This document shows positions 8,870 to 18,083 of a stretch of 64,000 nt of DNA, piece after piece. The position numbers and the translations under genes were made by a program. Source of the stretch: Nocardioides jiangxiensis (lineage in GTDB: Bacteria > Actinomycetota > Actinomycetes > Propionibacteriales > Nocardioidaceae). The DNA lies in contig NZ_JAUQTA010000002.1 in the NCBI RefSeq assembly GCF_030580915.1, forward strand, positions 62,001 through 126,000. Direction: 5' to 3'. The notes beneath the pieces were generated by a model that saw only the letters and a list, made by a program, of their open reading frames with translations, made no database searches and was not told the DNA's origin. The stretch's first letter is position 1, and each line of letters begins with the position of its first letter.

Positions 8870-10521
8870 CCCCCGTGCTCGATGGTGTCAAGAAGCTGGT
8901 CTCCTCCGGCTCCGGCATCGGCCGCCGCGCCGAGGCCCTCGAGGCAGTCGTGGAGGCGGCTCGTGGCCGTCTCGACGACACGCTGCTCGACGAGGCCCAC
9001 CAGGTCGCCGACCGTGTCTCCGAGCGTCTCCGCCTGTCGGCGCACCACACCGTGGTGGGCCTGGCCGGCGCGACCGGCTCGGGCAAGTCCTCGACGTTCA
9101 ACGCCCTCACCGGTCTGGAGCTCTCCGCCGTCGGTGTGCGTCGTCCGACCACGTCGTGGGCGACCGCCTGCGTCTGGGGCGGCGAGGGAGCAGGGGAGCT
9201 GCTCACCTGGCTCGGCATCCCGCCGCGCCACCACGTCACGCGTGACTCGATGCTCGACAGCACGAAGCAGGACGACGCCTTCGACGGCGTCGTCCTCCTC
9301 GACCTGCCCGACCACGACTCGACCGACGTCTCGCACCACCTCGAGGCCGATCGCCTCGTCCAGCTCGCCGACGTGCTCGTCTGGGTCCTCGACCCGCAGA
9401 AGTACGCCGACGCAGCGATCCACAACCGCTACCTCAAGCCGATGGCTTCGCACGCCAACGTGATGATCGTGGTGCTCAACCACATCGACACGGTGCCCGA
9501 GGACCGTCGCGAGCAGATGCTCTCCGACGTACGCCGCCTGCTCGCTGCCGACGGGCTCGACGACGTGCCGGTGTTCGCTGTCAGCGCCCGTCACGGCGAC
9601 AACATGGAGAAGCTCCGCAAGGAGATCGCCAAGCGGGTCGCGTCCAAGAAGGCAACCCGCAAGCGACTCGAGGCCGACGTCAAGGCGGTCGGCGAGAAGG
9701 TCTCCGCGGTCTCCGGGACCGCGGCGCCGAAGGCGCTCGGCGGTGATGTCGCCGGCGAGCTCGACGACGCCCTGGCCGACGCCGCCGGCGTGCCGGTCGT
9801 GGTCGACGCAGTCGAGGCCTCGGCGCGCATGCGGGCCGCGCGGGCCACCGGCTGGCCCGTGGTCGCCTGGGTGTCGAAGCTGAAGCCGGACCCGCTCAAG
9901 CGCCTCCACCTCGACCTGGGCCAGGAGGGTCGTGCGCTGGTGAAGTCGGCGCGCACCTCGATCCCGGAGCCGACGCCGGTGCAGAGCGCCCGCGTCGACG
10001 CCGCCGTGCGCGCGGCCTGCGACGAGGTCGGAGAGGGTCTCGCCAAGCCGTGGCAGCAGGCGATCCGCGGTGCGGCGACGGCGCGCCTCGGTGACCTCAA
10101 CGACCGCCTGGACCACACCCTGGCCTCGACCGACCTCGGTGTCGCGCGCGTCCCGTGGTGGGCCTCCCTGGTGCGCATCGTCCAGTGGCTCCTGATCCTG
10201 GCGGTGCTCGCCGGTGGGGTGTGGCTCGCAGGCCTCGCGCTGGCGGGCTCGCTGCAGTTCGACGTGCCCTCCCCGAAGGTCGGCCCGGTGGCCGTGCCGA
10301 CGCTCCTGCTGGTCGGGGGAGTGGCCGGCGGCATCCTCCTGGCCCTGCTGAGCCGGGTGCTCGTCAACCTGTCGGCGCGGTCGAAGGCGCGGGCCGCCGA
10401 CCGGCGCCTGCGCGAGGGCATCCATGCAGTCGCGCAGGACCTGGTGCTGTCGCCGATCAACACCGAGCTCGCAGCGTATGCGGTCGTGCGCGAGCAGCTG
10501 GCCAGGGTCCTGAAGAAGTAG
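8866..10521 (+). CDS. Bacterial dynamin-like GTPase (second of pair)
   Basis: 551 residues. P-loop GATGSGKSS (68-76), switch 1 VRRPTTSW, G3 LLDLPDHDS, and a plausible G4 NHIDT. Helical stalk-like sequence follows and two membrane helices occur late (about 428-450 and 470-495), with an amphipathic C-terminus. The pairing of a P-loop dynamin with a hairpin and one with a transmembrane segment mirrors DynA/DynB of Streptomyces. GTG 8866 overlaps the preceding TGA; a second GTG at 8875 is the alternative. The operon ends here: an A+T-rich promoter region follows. Confidence 0.82.
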   Translation: MTPVLDGVKKLVSSGSGIGRRAEALEAVVEAARGRLDDTLLDEAHQVADRVSERLRLSAHHTVVGLAGATGSGKSSTFNALTGLELSAVGVRRPTTSWATACVWGGEGAGELLTWLGIPPRHHVTRDSMLDSTKQDDAFDGVVLLDLPDHDSTDVSHHLEADRLVQLADVLVWVLDPQKYADAAIHNRYLKPMASHANVMIVVLNHIDTVPEDRREQMLSDVRRLLAADGLDDVPVFAVSARHGDNMEKLRKEIAKRVASKKATRKRLEADVKAVGEKVSAVSGTAAPKALGGDVAGELDDALADAAGVPVVVDAVEASARMRAARATGWPVVAWVSKLKPDPLKRLHLDLGQEGRALVKSARTSIPEPTPVQSARVDAAVRAACDEVGEGLAKPWQQAIRGAATARLGDLNDRLDHTLASTDLGVARVPWWASLVRIVQWLLILAVLAGGVWLAGLALAGSLQFDVPSPKVGPVAVPTLLLVGGVAGGILLALLSRVLVNLSARSKARAADRRLREGIHAVAQDLVLSPINTELAAYAVVREQLARVLKK

Positions 10522-10540
10522 CCGGGGTCACTGGCTAGTC

Positions 10541-10569
10541 GTTTTAGTCCACTAACTTTGTAGTGTTTA
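10541..10569 (+). promoter_or_regulatory. A+T-rich promoter/operator of the cysteine dioxygenase operon
   Basis: In a very G+C-rich genome this 29-base stretch is about 65 percent A+T. It holds TTAGT-CC-ACTAA (a perfect 5-bp inverted repeat) and, overlapping it, ACTA-ACTTTG-TAGT (4-bp arms). TAACTT (10553-10558) could be the -10 box of an almost leaderless message starting near ATG 10570. The symmetric sequence overlying the promoter suggests repression by a dimeric regulator; which one is unknown. Confidence 0.5.
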
Positions 10570-11118
10570 ATGGGTGCCATGCACCCGACCCCTGCTCACT
10601 CGCTGACCCTCGAGGAGCTCGCCGACTGGACCCGCCGCGTCGCGGACCAGGTCCAGCGCGGCGAGCACGAGATCCGCGCCGACGCCGACGAGCGCTGGCA
10701 CATCCGGGTGCACTGCGACGACATGGTCGACGTCTGGCTGATCAGCTGGACCGCCGACCAGGGCACCGAGCTCCACGACCACGGCGGCTCCGCCGGTGCG
10801 TTCACCGTGGTGCAGGGGCGGCTCACCGAGACCGCGTGGGCGGGTGGTGTCGCTCCGTCGACAGACCGGGCACGCAGCCGGCGTACCGGTCACCTGACGG
10901 ACCTCGTCCGCGAGGCGGGGGAGACGTCGGTCTTCGGCGGCCACTACGTGCACGACGTCCGCAACGTCGAGGACGCGGTGGCGGTCAGTGTGCACGCCTA
11001 CTCGCCGCCGCTCTCGCGGATGCACTTCTACGACGTCGAGGCCGGCCGCCTGGTGCGCCGCGCGTCGGCGTGGACCGACGACCCTGAGGCCCCCGCGCCC
11101 GCCCGGGAGGCGTCGTGA
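10570..11118 (+). CDS. Cysteine dioxygenase-like cupin
   Basis: 182 residues. Type I cysteine dioxygenase (CDO) family: iron ligands His69 and His71 in ELHDHGG, the third His in GGHYVHDVRN (His128 most likely), and a Tyr144 in HAYSPP that matches the position of the family's active-site tyrosine. CDO oxidises cysteine to cysteine sulfinate with O2; some bacterial members act on 3-mercaptopropionate instead, so substrate is open. First gene of an overlapping operon with a rhodanese and an osmoprotectant-type ABC importer. ATG 10570 is used; ATG 10579 is possible, and neither has a Shine-Dalgarno sequence. Confidence 0.85.
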   Translation: MGAMHPTPAHSLTLEELADWTRRVADQVQRGEHEIRADADERWHIRVHCDDMVDVWLISWTADQGTELHDHGGSAGAFTVVQGRLTETAWAGGVAPSTDRARSRRTGHLTDLVREAGETSVFGGHYVHDVRNVEDAVAVSVHAYSPPLSRMHFYDVEAGRLVRRASAWTDDPEAPAPAREAS

Positions 11119-11546
11119 GCACCTTCTCCTCCGTCGAGGAGATGCTCGCGCACGCCCGCCAGGGGCTCCTGCGCCTCACGCCCCACGAGGCGCGCGACGC
11201 GGTCGACTCGGGAGCACGCATGGTCGACATCCGGCCCGAGTGGCAGCGACGCGCGGACGGCGAGATCCCCGGTGCGCTCGTGGTCGAGCGCAACCACCTC
11301 GAGTGGCAGCTGCACCCCGACTCCGACGCCCGCCTCCCACAGGCCGCGCCCGGCCAGCACTGGATCGTCGTCTGCACCGAGGGCTACACCTCCTCCCTGG
11401 CCGCCGCGTCGCTGAACTCGCTCGGCGTTCCAGCTGCGGACCTGGAAGGTGGGCTGCATGCGTGGCGCGCCGCTGGCCTTCCGGTCGTGCCGGGTGGTAC
11501 ACCGGTCGAACAGCTGGTCCACGTCGCCACCCGAGGAGCCGCGTGA
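11115..11546 (+). CDS. Rhodanese-like sulfurtransferase
   Basis: 143 residues, a single rhodanese domain. The active-site loop is C87-TEGYTS at the end of the strand HWIVV, followed by the helix SSLAAASL; the CH2A-like motif MVDIRPEWQR is also present. Such proteins move sulfane sulfur or handle persulfides. Rhodaneses next to cysteine dioxygenase are a recurring pair in actinobacteria, consistent with control of thiol and persulfide levels. GTG start overlaps the CDO stop by 4 bases, and its own stop overlaps the ABC ATPase start. Confidence 0.85.
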   Translation: MSTFSSVEEMLAHARQGLLRLTPHEARDAVDSGARMVDIRPEWQRRADGEIPGALVVERNHLEWQLHPDSDARLPQAAPGQHWIVVCTEGYTSSLAAASLNSLGVPAADLEGGLHAWRAAGLPVVPGGTPVEQLVHVATRGAA

Positions 11547-12358
11547 TCGAGTTCCGCTCCGTCAGCAAGACCTTCGCTGACGGCACCGCCGCCGTGCGGG
11601 ACTTCAACCTCGTCCTGCCCTCGCACACCACGACCGTCTTCGTCGGCTCGTCCGGCTGCGGCAAGACGACGCTGCTGCGCATGGTCAACCGGCTCGTCGA
11701 GCCGAGCTCGGGCCAGGTGCTGATCGACGACGTCGACGTGGCGACCCGCCACCCCGTCGAGCTGCGGCGCTCGATCGGCTACGTCATGCAGCACGCCGGG
11801 CTGCTGCCGCACCGCCGGGTACTCGACAACGTCGCGGTGCCCCTGCGGCTCTCCGGGGTGTCCCGAGCCGAGGCCGCCGCGCGGGCGCTCGCCGCGCTGG
11901 AGACCGTGGGGCTCGACCCGGTCCTGGCCCGCCGCTACCCGCGGCAGCTCTCCGGAGGCCAGCAGCAGCGCGTCGGAGTGGCCCGTGGGCTCGTCGCCGA
12001 CCCGAACATCCTGCTCATGGACGAGCCGTTCGGCGCCGTCGACCCGATCGTGCGCGACGACCTCCAGCGGGAGCTCCTGCGGCTCCAGCGTGAGCTGGGC
12101 AAGACCATCGTCTTCGTCACACACGACGTCGACGAGGCGTTCCTGCTCGGCGACCAGGTGGTGATCCTGCGCAAGGGCGGGCAGATCGCCCAGGCGGGCA
12201 CGCCTGCCGAGATCCTCGCGGACCCGGCCGACGACTTCGTCCGCAGCTTCGTTGGCCTGGACCGGGCGCGGCGCACGCTGCACATCGAGGAGCGCGCCGG
12301 CCGGCAGGTCGTCGTCGACGGCGACGGCCGGCCCGCCGGCGTGCTGGACCCGGCATGA
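11543..12358 (+). CDS. Osmoprotectant-type ABC importer, ATP-binding protein
   Basis: 271 residues, one nucleotide-binding domain. Walker A GSSGCGKTT, Q-loop YVMQHAGL, signature LSGGQQQR, Walker B ILLMDEPFGAVDP and H-loop FVTHDVDE all intact. The sequence style (RMVNRLVEPSSGQV) is that of ProV/OpuCA-class ATPases that energise uptake of betaine-like quaternary amines, but the C-terminal CBS domains that sense ionic strength are absent: only about 30 residues follow the core. Overlaps rhodanese upstream and permease downstream by 4 bases each. Confidence 0.88.
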   Translation: MIEFRSVSKTFADGTAAVRDFNLVLPSHTTTVFVGSSGCGKTTLLRMVNRLVEPSSGQVLIDDVDVATRHPVELRRSIGYVMQHAGLLPHRRVLDNVAVPLRLSGVSRAEAAARALAALETVGLDPVLARRYPRQLSGGQQQRVGVARGLVADPNILLMDEPFGAVDPIVRDDLQRELLRLQRELGKTIVFVTHDVDEAFLLGDQVVILRKGGQIAQAGTPAEILADPADDFVRSFVGLDRARRTLHIEERAGRQVVVDGDGRPAGVLDPA

Positions 12359-13002
12359 CCTGGTTCCTCGAGAACGCCGACCGCATCGGCGACCTCACGG
12401 TGCGCCACCTGTGGCTCAGCGTGCTCCCGGTCGCGCTCGGCTTCCTGATCGCGGTGCCGATCGGCTGGTGGGCCCAGCGCCATGCGCGCCTCGGTGCCGT
12501 CGTCCTCGGCACGGGCAGCATCCTCTACACGGTGCCGTCGCTGCCGCTGCTGGTGATCCTCCCCGGCGTCCTGGGAACGAGCTTCCTCGACCCGGCCAAC
12601 GTGGTGGTCGTCCTCACCCTCTACGCGGTGGCCCTCCTGGTCCGGACGGCGGCCGACGCCTTCGCCCAGGTACCGCGCGACGTCGTCGACGCCGCCGACG
12701 CGACCGGGCACTCGGCCGTGCAGCGAGCGCTCCGGGTGGAGCTGCCCCTCGCCGGCCCCGTGCTGCTCGCCGGCGTCCGCGTGGTGTCGGTGAGCACGGT
12801 CAGCCTCGTCACCATCGGAGCACTGATCGGCGTGGCGAACCTCGGCTCCCTCTTCACCGAGGGCTACCAGCGCGGCTTCACCACCGAGATCGTGATCGGG
12901 CTGGGCACCGTCGTGCTGCTCGCCCTCGCGCTCGACGCGGTGTGGGTGCTCCTCGGGCGGCTCCTGTTGCCGTGGGCGCGGGGAGCGAGGGCGGGCGGAT
13001 GA
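12355..13002 (+). CDS. Osmoprotectant-type ABC importer, permease 1
   Basis: 215 residues with about five to six membrane helices. The cytoplasmic EAA-type loop appears as VVDAADATGHSAVQRALRVELP (about 100-125), where the ATPase docks. The opening WFLENADRIGDLTVRHLWLSVLPV is typical of OpuCB/YehW-type permeases. It should pair with the second permease to form the channel. ATGA overlaps on both sides. Confidence 0.88.
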   Translation: MTWFLENADRIGDLTVRHLWLSVLPVALGFLIAVPIGWWAQRHARLGAVVLGTGSILYTVPSLPLLVILPGVLGTSFLDPANVVVVLTLYAVALLVRTAADAFAQVPRDVVDAADATGHSAVQRALRVELPLAGPVLLAGVRVVSVSTVSLVTIGALIGVANLGSLFTEGYQRGFTTEIVIGLGTVVLLALALDAVWVLLGRLLLPWARGARAGG

Positions 13003-13652
13003 GCAACGTCTTCGCCGAGGCGGCCGACTGGCTCACCGACGGCACGCACTGGCAGGGGGCCGACGGCGTGCCGGCGCGGCTCGGGGAGCACCTGGGCTAC
13101 TCCGCGCTGACCGTCGTCATCGCCGCGGCCGTCGCACTGCCGCTCGGGCTGTGGATCGGGCACACCGGCCGCCTCCGCGGCCTCGCGATCGGCCTCACGG
13201 GAGCGCTGCGGTCGCTGCCGACGCTCGGCCTGCTCACGCTGGTGGTGCTCTGGATGGGCATCGGGCTCACCCCGCCGGTCCTCGCCCTCGTCGTCCTGGC
13301 CGTGCCGCCCCTCCTCGCCGGCGCGTACGCCGGGGTGGAGTCCGTGGACCCGCGCACCGTCGACGCGGCCCGGGGCCTCGGGTTCACCGAGTGGCAGGTG
13401 CTCACCCGCGTCGAGGTACCGCTCGCTCTCCCGCTCATCCTGGGCGGCTTCCGGTCCGCGGTCCTCCAGGTCGTCTCCACCGCCACGGTCGCGGCGTACA
13501 TCGGGCTCGGCGGCCTCGGCCGGTACCTGATCGACGGCATCGCCGTCCGCGACTATCCGCAGACCCTCGCCGGCTCGCTGGTGGTCGTCGTTCTCGCGCT
13601 GGCTCTGGACGGTGCCTTCGCGGTCGCGCAACGATCAGCAGCACGGGCCTGA
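12999..13652 (+). CDS. Osmoprotectant-type ABC importer, permease 2
   Basis: 217 residues and about six membrane helices. EAA loop TVDAARGLGFTEWQVLTRVEVPLALP, then the conserved AAYIGLGGLGRYLIDGI near the end of the transmembrane core. Same family as the upstream permease (OpuCD/YehY-like). Overlap of the ATG with the previous stop and a 32-base gap to the binding protein place it in one operon. Confidence 0.88.
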   Translation: MSNVFAEAADWLTDGTHWQGADGVPARLGEHLGYSALTVVIAAAVALPLGLWIGHTGRLRGLAIGLTGALRSLPTLGLLTLVVLWMGIGLTPPVLALVVLAVPPLLAGAYAGVESVDPRTVDAARGLGFTEWQVLTRVEVPLALPLILGGFRSAVLQVVSTATVAAYIGLGGLGRYLIDGIAVRDYPQTLAGSLVVVVLALALDGAFAVAQRSAARA

Positions 13653-13684
13653 GGCAGCACCACCCACCACAGAGAAGAGGAACC

Positions 13685-14590
13685 ATGAAGCTCAACCGCA
13701 TCCTTGCCGGCGTCACCGTCGCCGCCCTCGGCCTCGGTGCCAGCGCCTGCGGTGGCGACCCGACCGCCCCGACCGCCAAGGGGGGCGACACGATCGTGGT
13801 GGGCTCGGCGGGCTTCGGCGAGAGCAAGGTCCTCGCCGAGATCTACGCGCAGGCCCTGGAGGCCAAGGGCATCGACGCCCGGACCCAGCTCGACATCGGC
13901 GCACGCGAGGCCTACATCGGCGCGATCCGGCAGGGCACCATCGACCTCTTCCCGGAGTACACGGGCAACCTGCTGACCTTCCTCGACCCGAAGGCCACCG
14001 CGACCGCGCCCGACGACGTCGACGCGGCCCTGGACAAGGCACTGCCCAAGGGACTGTCCGTGCTGGAGCCGTCGGCTGCCGAGGACAAGGACTCGCTCAA
14101 CGTGACCACCGCCTTCGCTGCGGCGAACGCGGTCTCCTCGATCGAAGACCTGGCCAAGATCAAGGACCTCAGCCTGGCGGCGAACCCCGAGTTCAAGACC
14201 AGGGCCTACGGACTCCCCGGCCTGGAGAAGCTCTACGGCGTGAGGGGGGTCGACTTCACCCCGATCTCGGACTACGGCGGCCCGGCGACGGTGAAGGCCC
14301 TCACCTCGGGGCGGGTCGACGTCGCCGACATCTACTCCACGTCGTCGTCGATCACCGCCAACAAGCTGGTCACCCTGGACGACCCCAAGCACCTCATCGC
14401 GGCCCAGAACGTCGTCCCGCTGATCCGCGACGACGCCAGGACCGACGAGGTCGCCGAGGTCCTCAACGCCGTCTCGGCCAAGCTCACGACGGAGGGCCTG
14501 CTGGAGCTCAACACGATCTTCGACGGCAAGGACAAGCCTTCTCCCCAGAAGGTCGCCGCAGACTGGCTGAAGGCCAACGGCCTGGCCTGA
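13685..14590 (+). CDS. Osmoprotectant-type ABC importer, substrate-binding lipoprotein
   Basis: 301 residues. Signal peptide with lipobox LGASAC (Cys22), so the protein is anchored outside the membrane. Type II periplasmic-binding fold of the OpuAC/ProX class: VGSAGFGESKVLAEIYAQAL, then LFPEYTGNLLTFLDP, and ADIYSTSSSITANKLVTLDD. The pocket of this class binds trimethylammonium groups in an aromatic box (betaine, choline, carnitine, or ergothioneine in EgtU-type members). The operon's cysteine dioxygenase and rhodanese make a sulfur-containing betaine a candidate ligand, but this is inference. A GAAGAGGAAC ribosome site precedes ATG 13685. Confidence 0.88.
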   Translation: MKLNRILAGVTVAALGLGASACGGDPTAPTAKGGDTIVVGSAGFGESKVLAEIYAQALEAKGIDARTQLDIGAREAYIGAIRQGTIDLFPEYTGNLLTFLDPKATATAPDDVDAALDKALPKGLSVLEPSAAEDKDSLNVTTAFAAANAVSSIEDLAKIKDLSLAANPEFKTRAYGLPGLEKLYGVRGVDFTPISDYGGPATVKALTSGRVDVADIYSTSSSITANKLVTLDDPKHLIAAQNVVPLIRDDARTDEVAEVLNAVSAKLTTEGLLELNTIFDGKDKPSPQKVAADWLKANGLA

Positions 14591-14623
14591 GTGCGGCTCC
14601 GGCCCGCTTTCGGTGCACCGACG

Positions 14624-14664
14624 CGGCCCCGACCGACCCCTCCACAGGGTGTCGGCCGGGGCCG
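14624..14664. terminator. Terminator-like hairpin after the ABC importer operon
   Basis: Arms 14624-14637 and 14651-14664 pair over 14 positions with one A-C mismatch; the arms begin CGGCCCCG. Loop 13 bases. It lies 34 bases after the binding-protein stop. Confidence 0.6.
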
Positions 14665-14742
14665 TCGCCGTCCCCGTCCCGCGGTCAGGCTCGCGGCAGC
14701 GCCCGGACAGCCGGTCCGGGCCGATCGTGAGGAGTGATGGGC

Positions 14743-15270
14743 ATGTACGAGACCGAGGTGACGGTGCAGGGGTTCGTCGGGACCAAGCCCGAGCTGCGCC
14801 AGGTGGGCGGCACGGTGGTCGCCGGCTTCCGGGTCGGGTCGACCCCGCGGTTCTTCAGCAACAGCAACAACGCATGGGGCGACCGCGAGACCAACTGGTT
14901 CACCGTCAACGCCTGGCGGTCGCTGGGGGAGCACTGCGCCGCCTCGCTGCACGTGGGCGAGCCGGTCATCGTCCGCGGGCGGCTGCGGACCCAGACCTGG
15001 ACGCAGGAGGGTGGCGCCGCGCGCAGCACCTTCTCGATCGACGCCGTTGCGGTGGGCCACGACCTGAGCCGCGGCACGTCGGCGTTCCTCCCGCGGAGCA
15101 CCGCGCGTCCCGTCGAGGAGAGCACCGAGCTGGCCCAGCAGAACGACGCGTGGTCGGTCGACCTGCCGCAGGTCTCCAGCCACGGCCGCTTCGACCGGGT
15201 GCCCGTCGACGCGTCCGGCCCCGAGGAGGCACCCGCGACCGACGCAGCCGAGGAGATGGCGCCCTTCTGA
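14743..15270 (+). CDS. ssb: Single-stranded DNA-binding protein (paralogue type)
   Basis: 175 residues. The OB fold covers about residues 1-110: VTVQGFVGTKPELRQVG, FRVGSTPRFF, then NWFTVNAWRSLGEHCAASLHVGEPVIVRGRL, the usual SSB strand pattern. The C-terminus is acidic and ends EEMAPF, a weak version of the DDDIPF tip used to recruit repair proteins. In actinobacteria the essential ssb sits between rpsF and rpsR; this isolated copy is therefore the SsbB-like paralogue. ATG 14743 is chosen since GAGGAG ends 8 bases before it; ATG 14737 and GTG 14734 lie inside the ribosome site. Confidence 0.85.
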   Translation: MYETEVTVQGFVGTKPELRQVGGTVVAGFRVGSTPRFFSNSNNAWGDRETNWFTVNAWRSLGEHCAASLHVGEPVIVRGRLRTQTWTQEGGAARSTFSIDAVAVGHDLSRGTSAFLPRSTARPVEESTELAQQNDAWSVDLPQVSSHGRFDRVPVDASGPEEAPATDAAEEMAPF

Positions 15271-15338
15271 GCGGAGGCGTCCCGTCCGGGCCCGGTCCGG
15301 GCACCAGGGGCGTGGCGGGAGGGGGTGGCTCGAGCAAC

Positions 15339-15344
15339 TAGGCT
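15339..15344 (+). promoter_or_regulatory. -10 box for ettA
   Basis: TAGGCT ends 8 bases before ATG 15353; the message would start within two bases of the ATG. Confidence 0.45.
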
Positions 15345-15352
15345 TCCGTCCC

Positions 15353-17035
<1,683 letters not shown>

Positions 17036-17051
17036 GCCCCGCACGCGCCGC

Positions 17052-17088
17052 AATCGCCCGCCGACGCCCTACGCGTCGGCGGGCGATT
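17052..17088. terminator. Terminator after ettA
   Basis: A perfect 16-bp stem (17052-17067 with 17073-17088) with a 5-base loop; the 3' arm ends GCGATT and is followed by TCG. Confidence 0.8.
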
Positions 17089-17115
17089 TCGCGTCCGCTT
17101 CGGGATACTGGGCGC

Positions 17116-17523
17116 ATGGCCAGCGATCTCGTCCTCAACCGACTCACGCCGCCGGGAGACCAGTTCACGCTCGTGACGCTCCGGGTCCTCGATGAGAAGC
17201 CCGACGCGGCGGCCCTCACGGCCTGGTACCGCAGCCACCTCCACCAGGTGGTGGTCGTCAACCTGCTCGAGGGCACGCCCGACTTCGCCTTCACGGCTGC
17301 TCCGCCGTCGCCCGCCGAGGTCGACGAGCTCTTCGCCCGCCTGGCGTCCACCGAGCACGACATCGACCTGACCGACCGGACGCCGGCGTTCGTCGAGACG
17401 ACCGACGAGCCGTTCGGTCCCGGCTCGTGGATCACCTCCGCGGGCTACGACCTCGGCGACGGCCGATGGCTCAGTGCGCTGCTCGGCACCCTGACCTGGC
17501 CCGCCGTCATCGCGGCGGCCTGA
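17116..17523 (+). CDS. Conserved-looking hypothetical protein
   Basis: 135 residues, soluble, no signal peptide. I do not recognise the family. It has an alternating beta/alpha look (FTLVTLRVLDEKP, HLHQVVVVNLLEG) and a Pro/Ala-rich middle (TAAPPSPAEVDELFARL). Codon use and G+C match neighbours, and its ATG follows a GATACT box by 5-6 bases, so it may be expressed from a leaderless message. It ends at a strong bidirectional terminator facing marR. Confidence 0.6.
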   Translation: MASDLVLNRLTPPGDQFTLVTLRVLDEKPDAAALTAWYRSHLHQVVVVNLLEGTPDFAFTAAPPSPAEVDELFARLASTEHDIDLTDRTPAFVETTDEPFGPGSWITSAGYDLGDGRWLSALLGTLTWPAVIAAA

Positions 17524-17543
17524 CCGGCTGCCCCACGACGCAG

Positions 17544-17574
17544 AAGAGCCCGGCCCACCAGGGGCCGGGCTCTT
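17544..17574. terminator. Bidirectional terminator
   Basis: Perfect 13-bp stem (17544-17556 with 17562-17574), 5-base loop, between two converging genes. The arms begin AAGAGCCCGG. Confidence 0.85.
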
Positions 17575-17588
17575 CGTGCTTCGGGGGT

Positions 17589-18068
17589 TCAGCGGATCCG
17601 GTTGGCTTCCGGCGACACCGCGTCGAGGTCGTCGGCGACGGCGTCCATGACCCGCCCGAAGGCGAGCATGTCCTCGCGGCCGACCAGGTCGAACAGGTGG
17701 CGGCGGACGACGGCGACGTGGTCCGGCGCCGCGTCGACCAGGCGCTGCCGCCCGGCCTCGGTCAGCCTCGCTACGACTCCGCGACCGTCCTCGGCGCTGT
17801 CGGCGCGGTCCACCAGGCCCTTGGCCTCCATGCGCTTGATCGTGTGCGTCACCCGGCTCCGGCTGTGGAGCAGCCCGTCGGCGAGCTGCGCCATGCGCAG
17901 CTCGCCGCCCGGGGCCTCGGACAGCCGCACCAGGACGGCGTACTCACCGCCCGAGATGTCGTGCCGCTTGGCCGCGTCGTCGATCGCCGAGCTGAGCAGC
18001 GTGCTGGCGACCAGGAAGGATCGCCAGGCGCGCTGCTCGTCATCGTCGAGCCATCGCCGCTCAGCCAT
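17589..18068 (-). CDS. MarR family transcriptional regulator
   Basis: 159 residues. Winged helix-turn-helix: ISGGEYAVLVRLSEAPGGELRMAQLADGLLHSRSRVTHTIKRMEAKGLVDR is the typical MarR order of alpha2 to recognition helix, with the wing DSAEDGRGVVARLTEAGR including the conserved Asp/Arg. MarR proteins are dimeric repressors lifted by small aromatic or acyl ligands. It lies 15 bases after the thiolase stop on the same strand, so the two are co-transcribed and the regulator may report on acyl metabolites. Confidence 0.9.
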   Translation of the reverse strand: MAERRWLDDDEQRAWRSFLVASTLLSSAIDDAAKRHDISGGEYAVLVRLSEAPGGELRMAQLADGLLHSRSRVTHTIKRMEAKGLVDRADSAEDGRGVVARLTEAGRQRLVDAAPDHVAVVRRHLFDLVGREDMLAFGRVMDAVADDLDAVSPEANRIR

Positions 18069-18083
18069 GTGGGGCGCCTCCGG

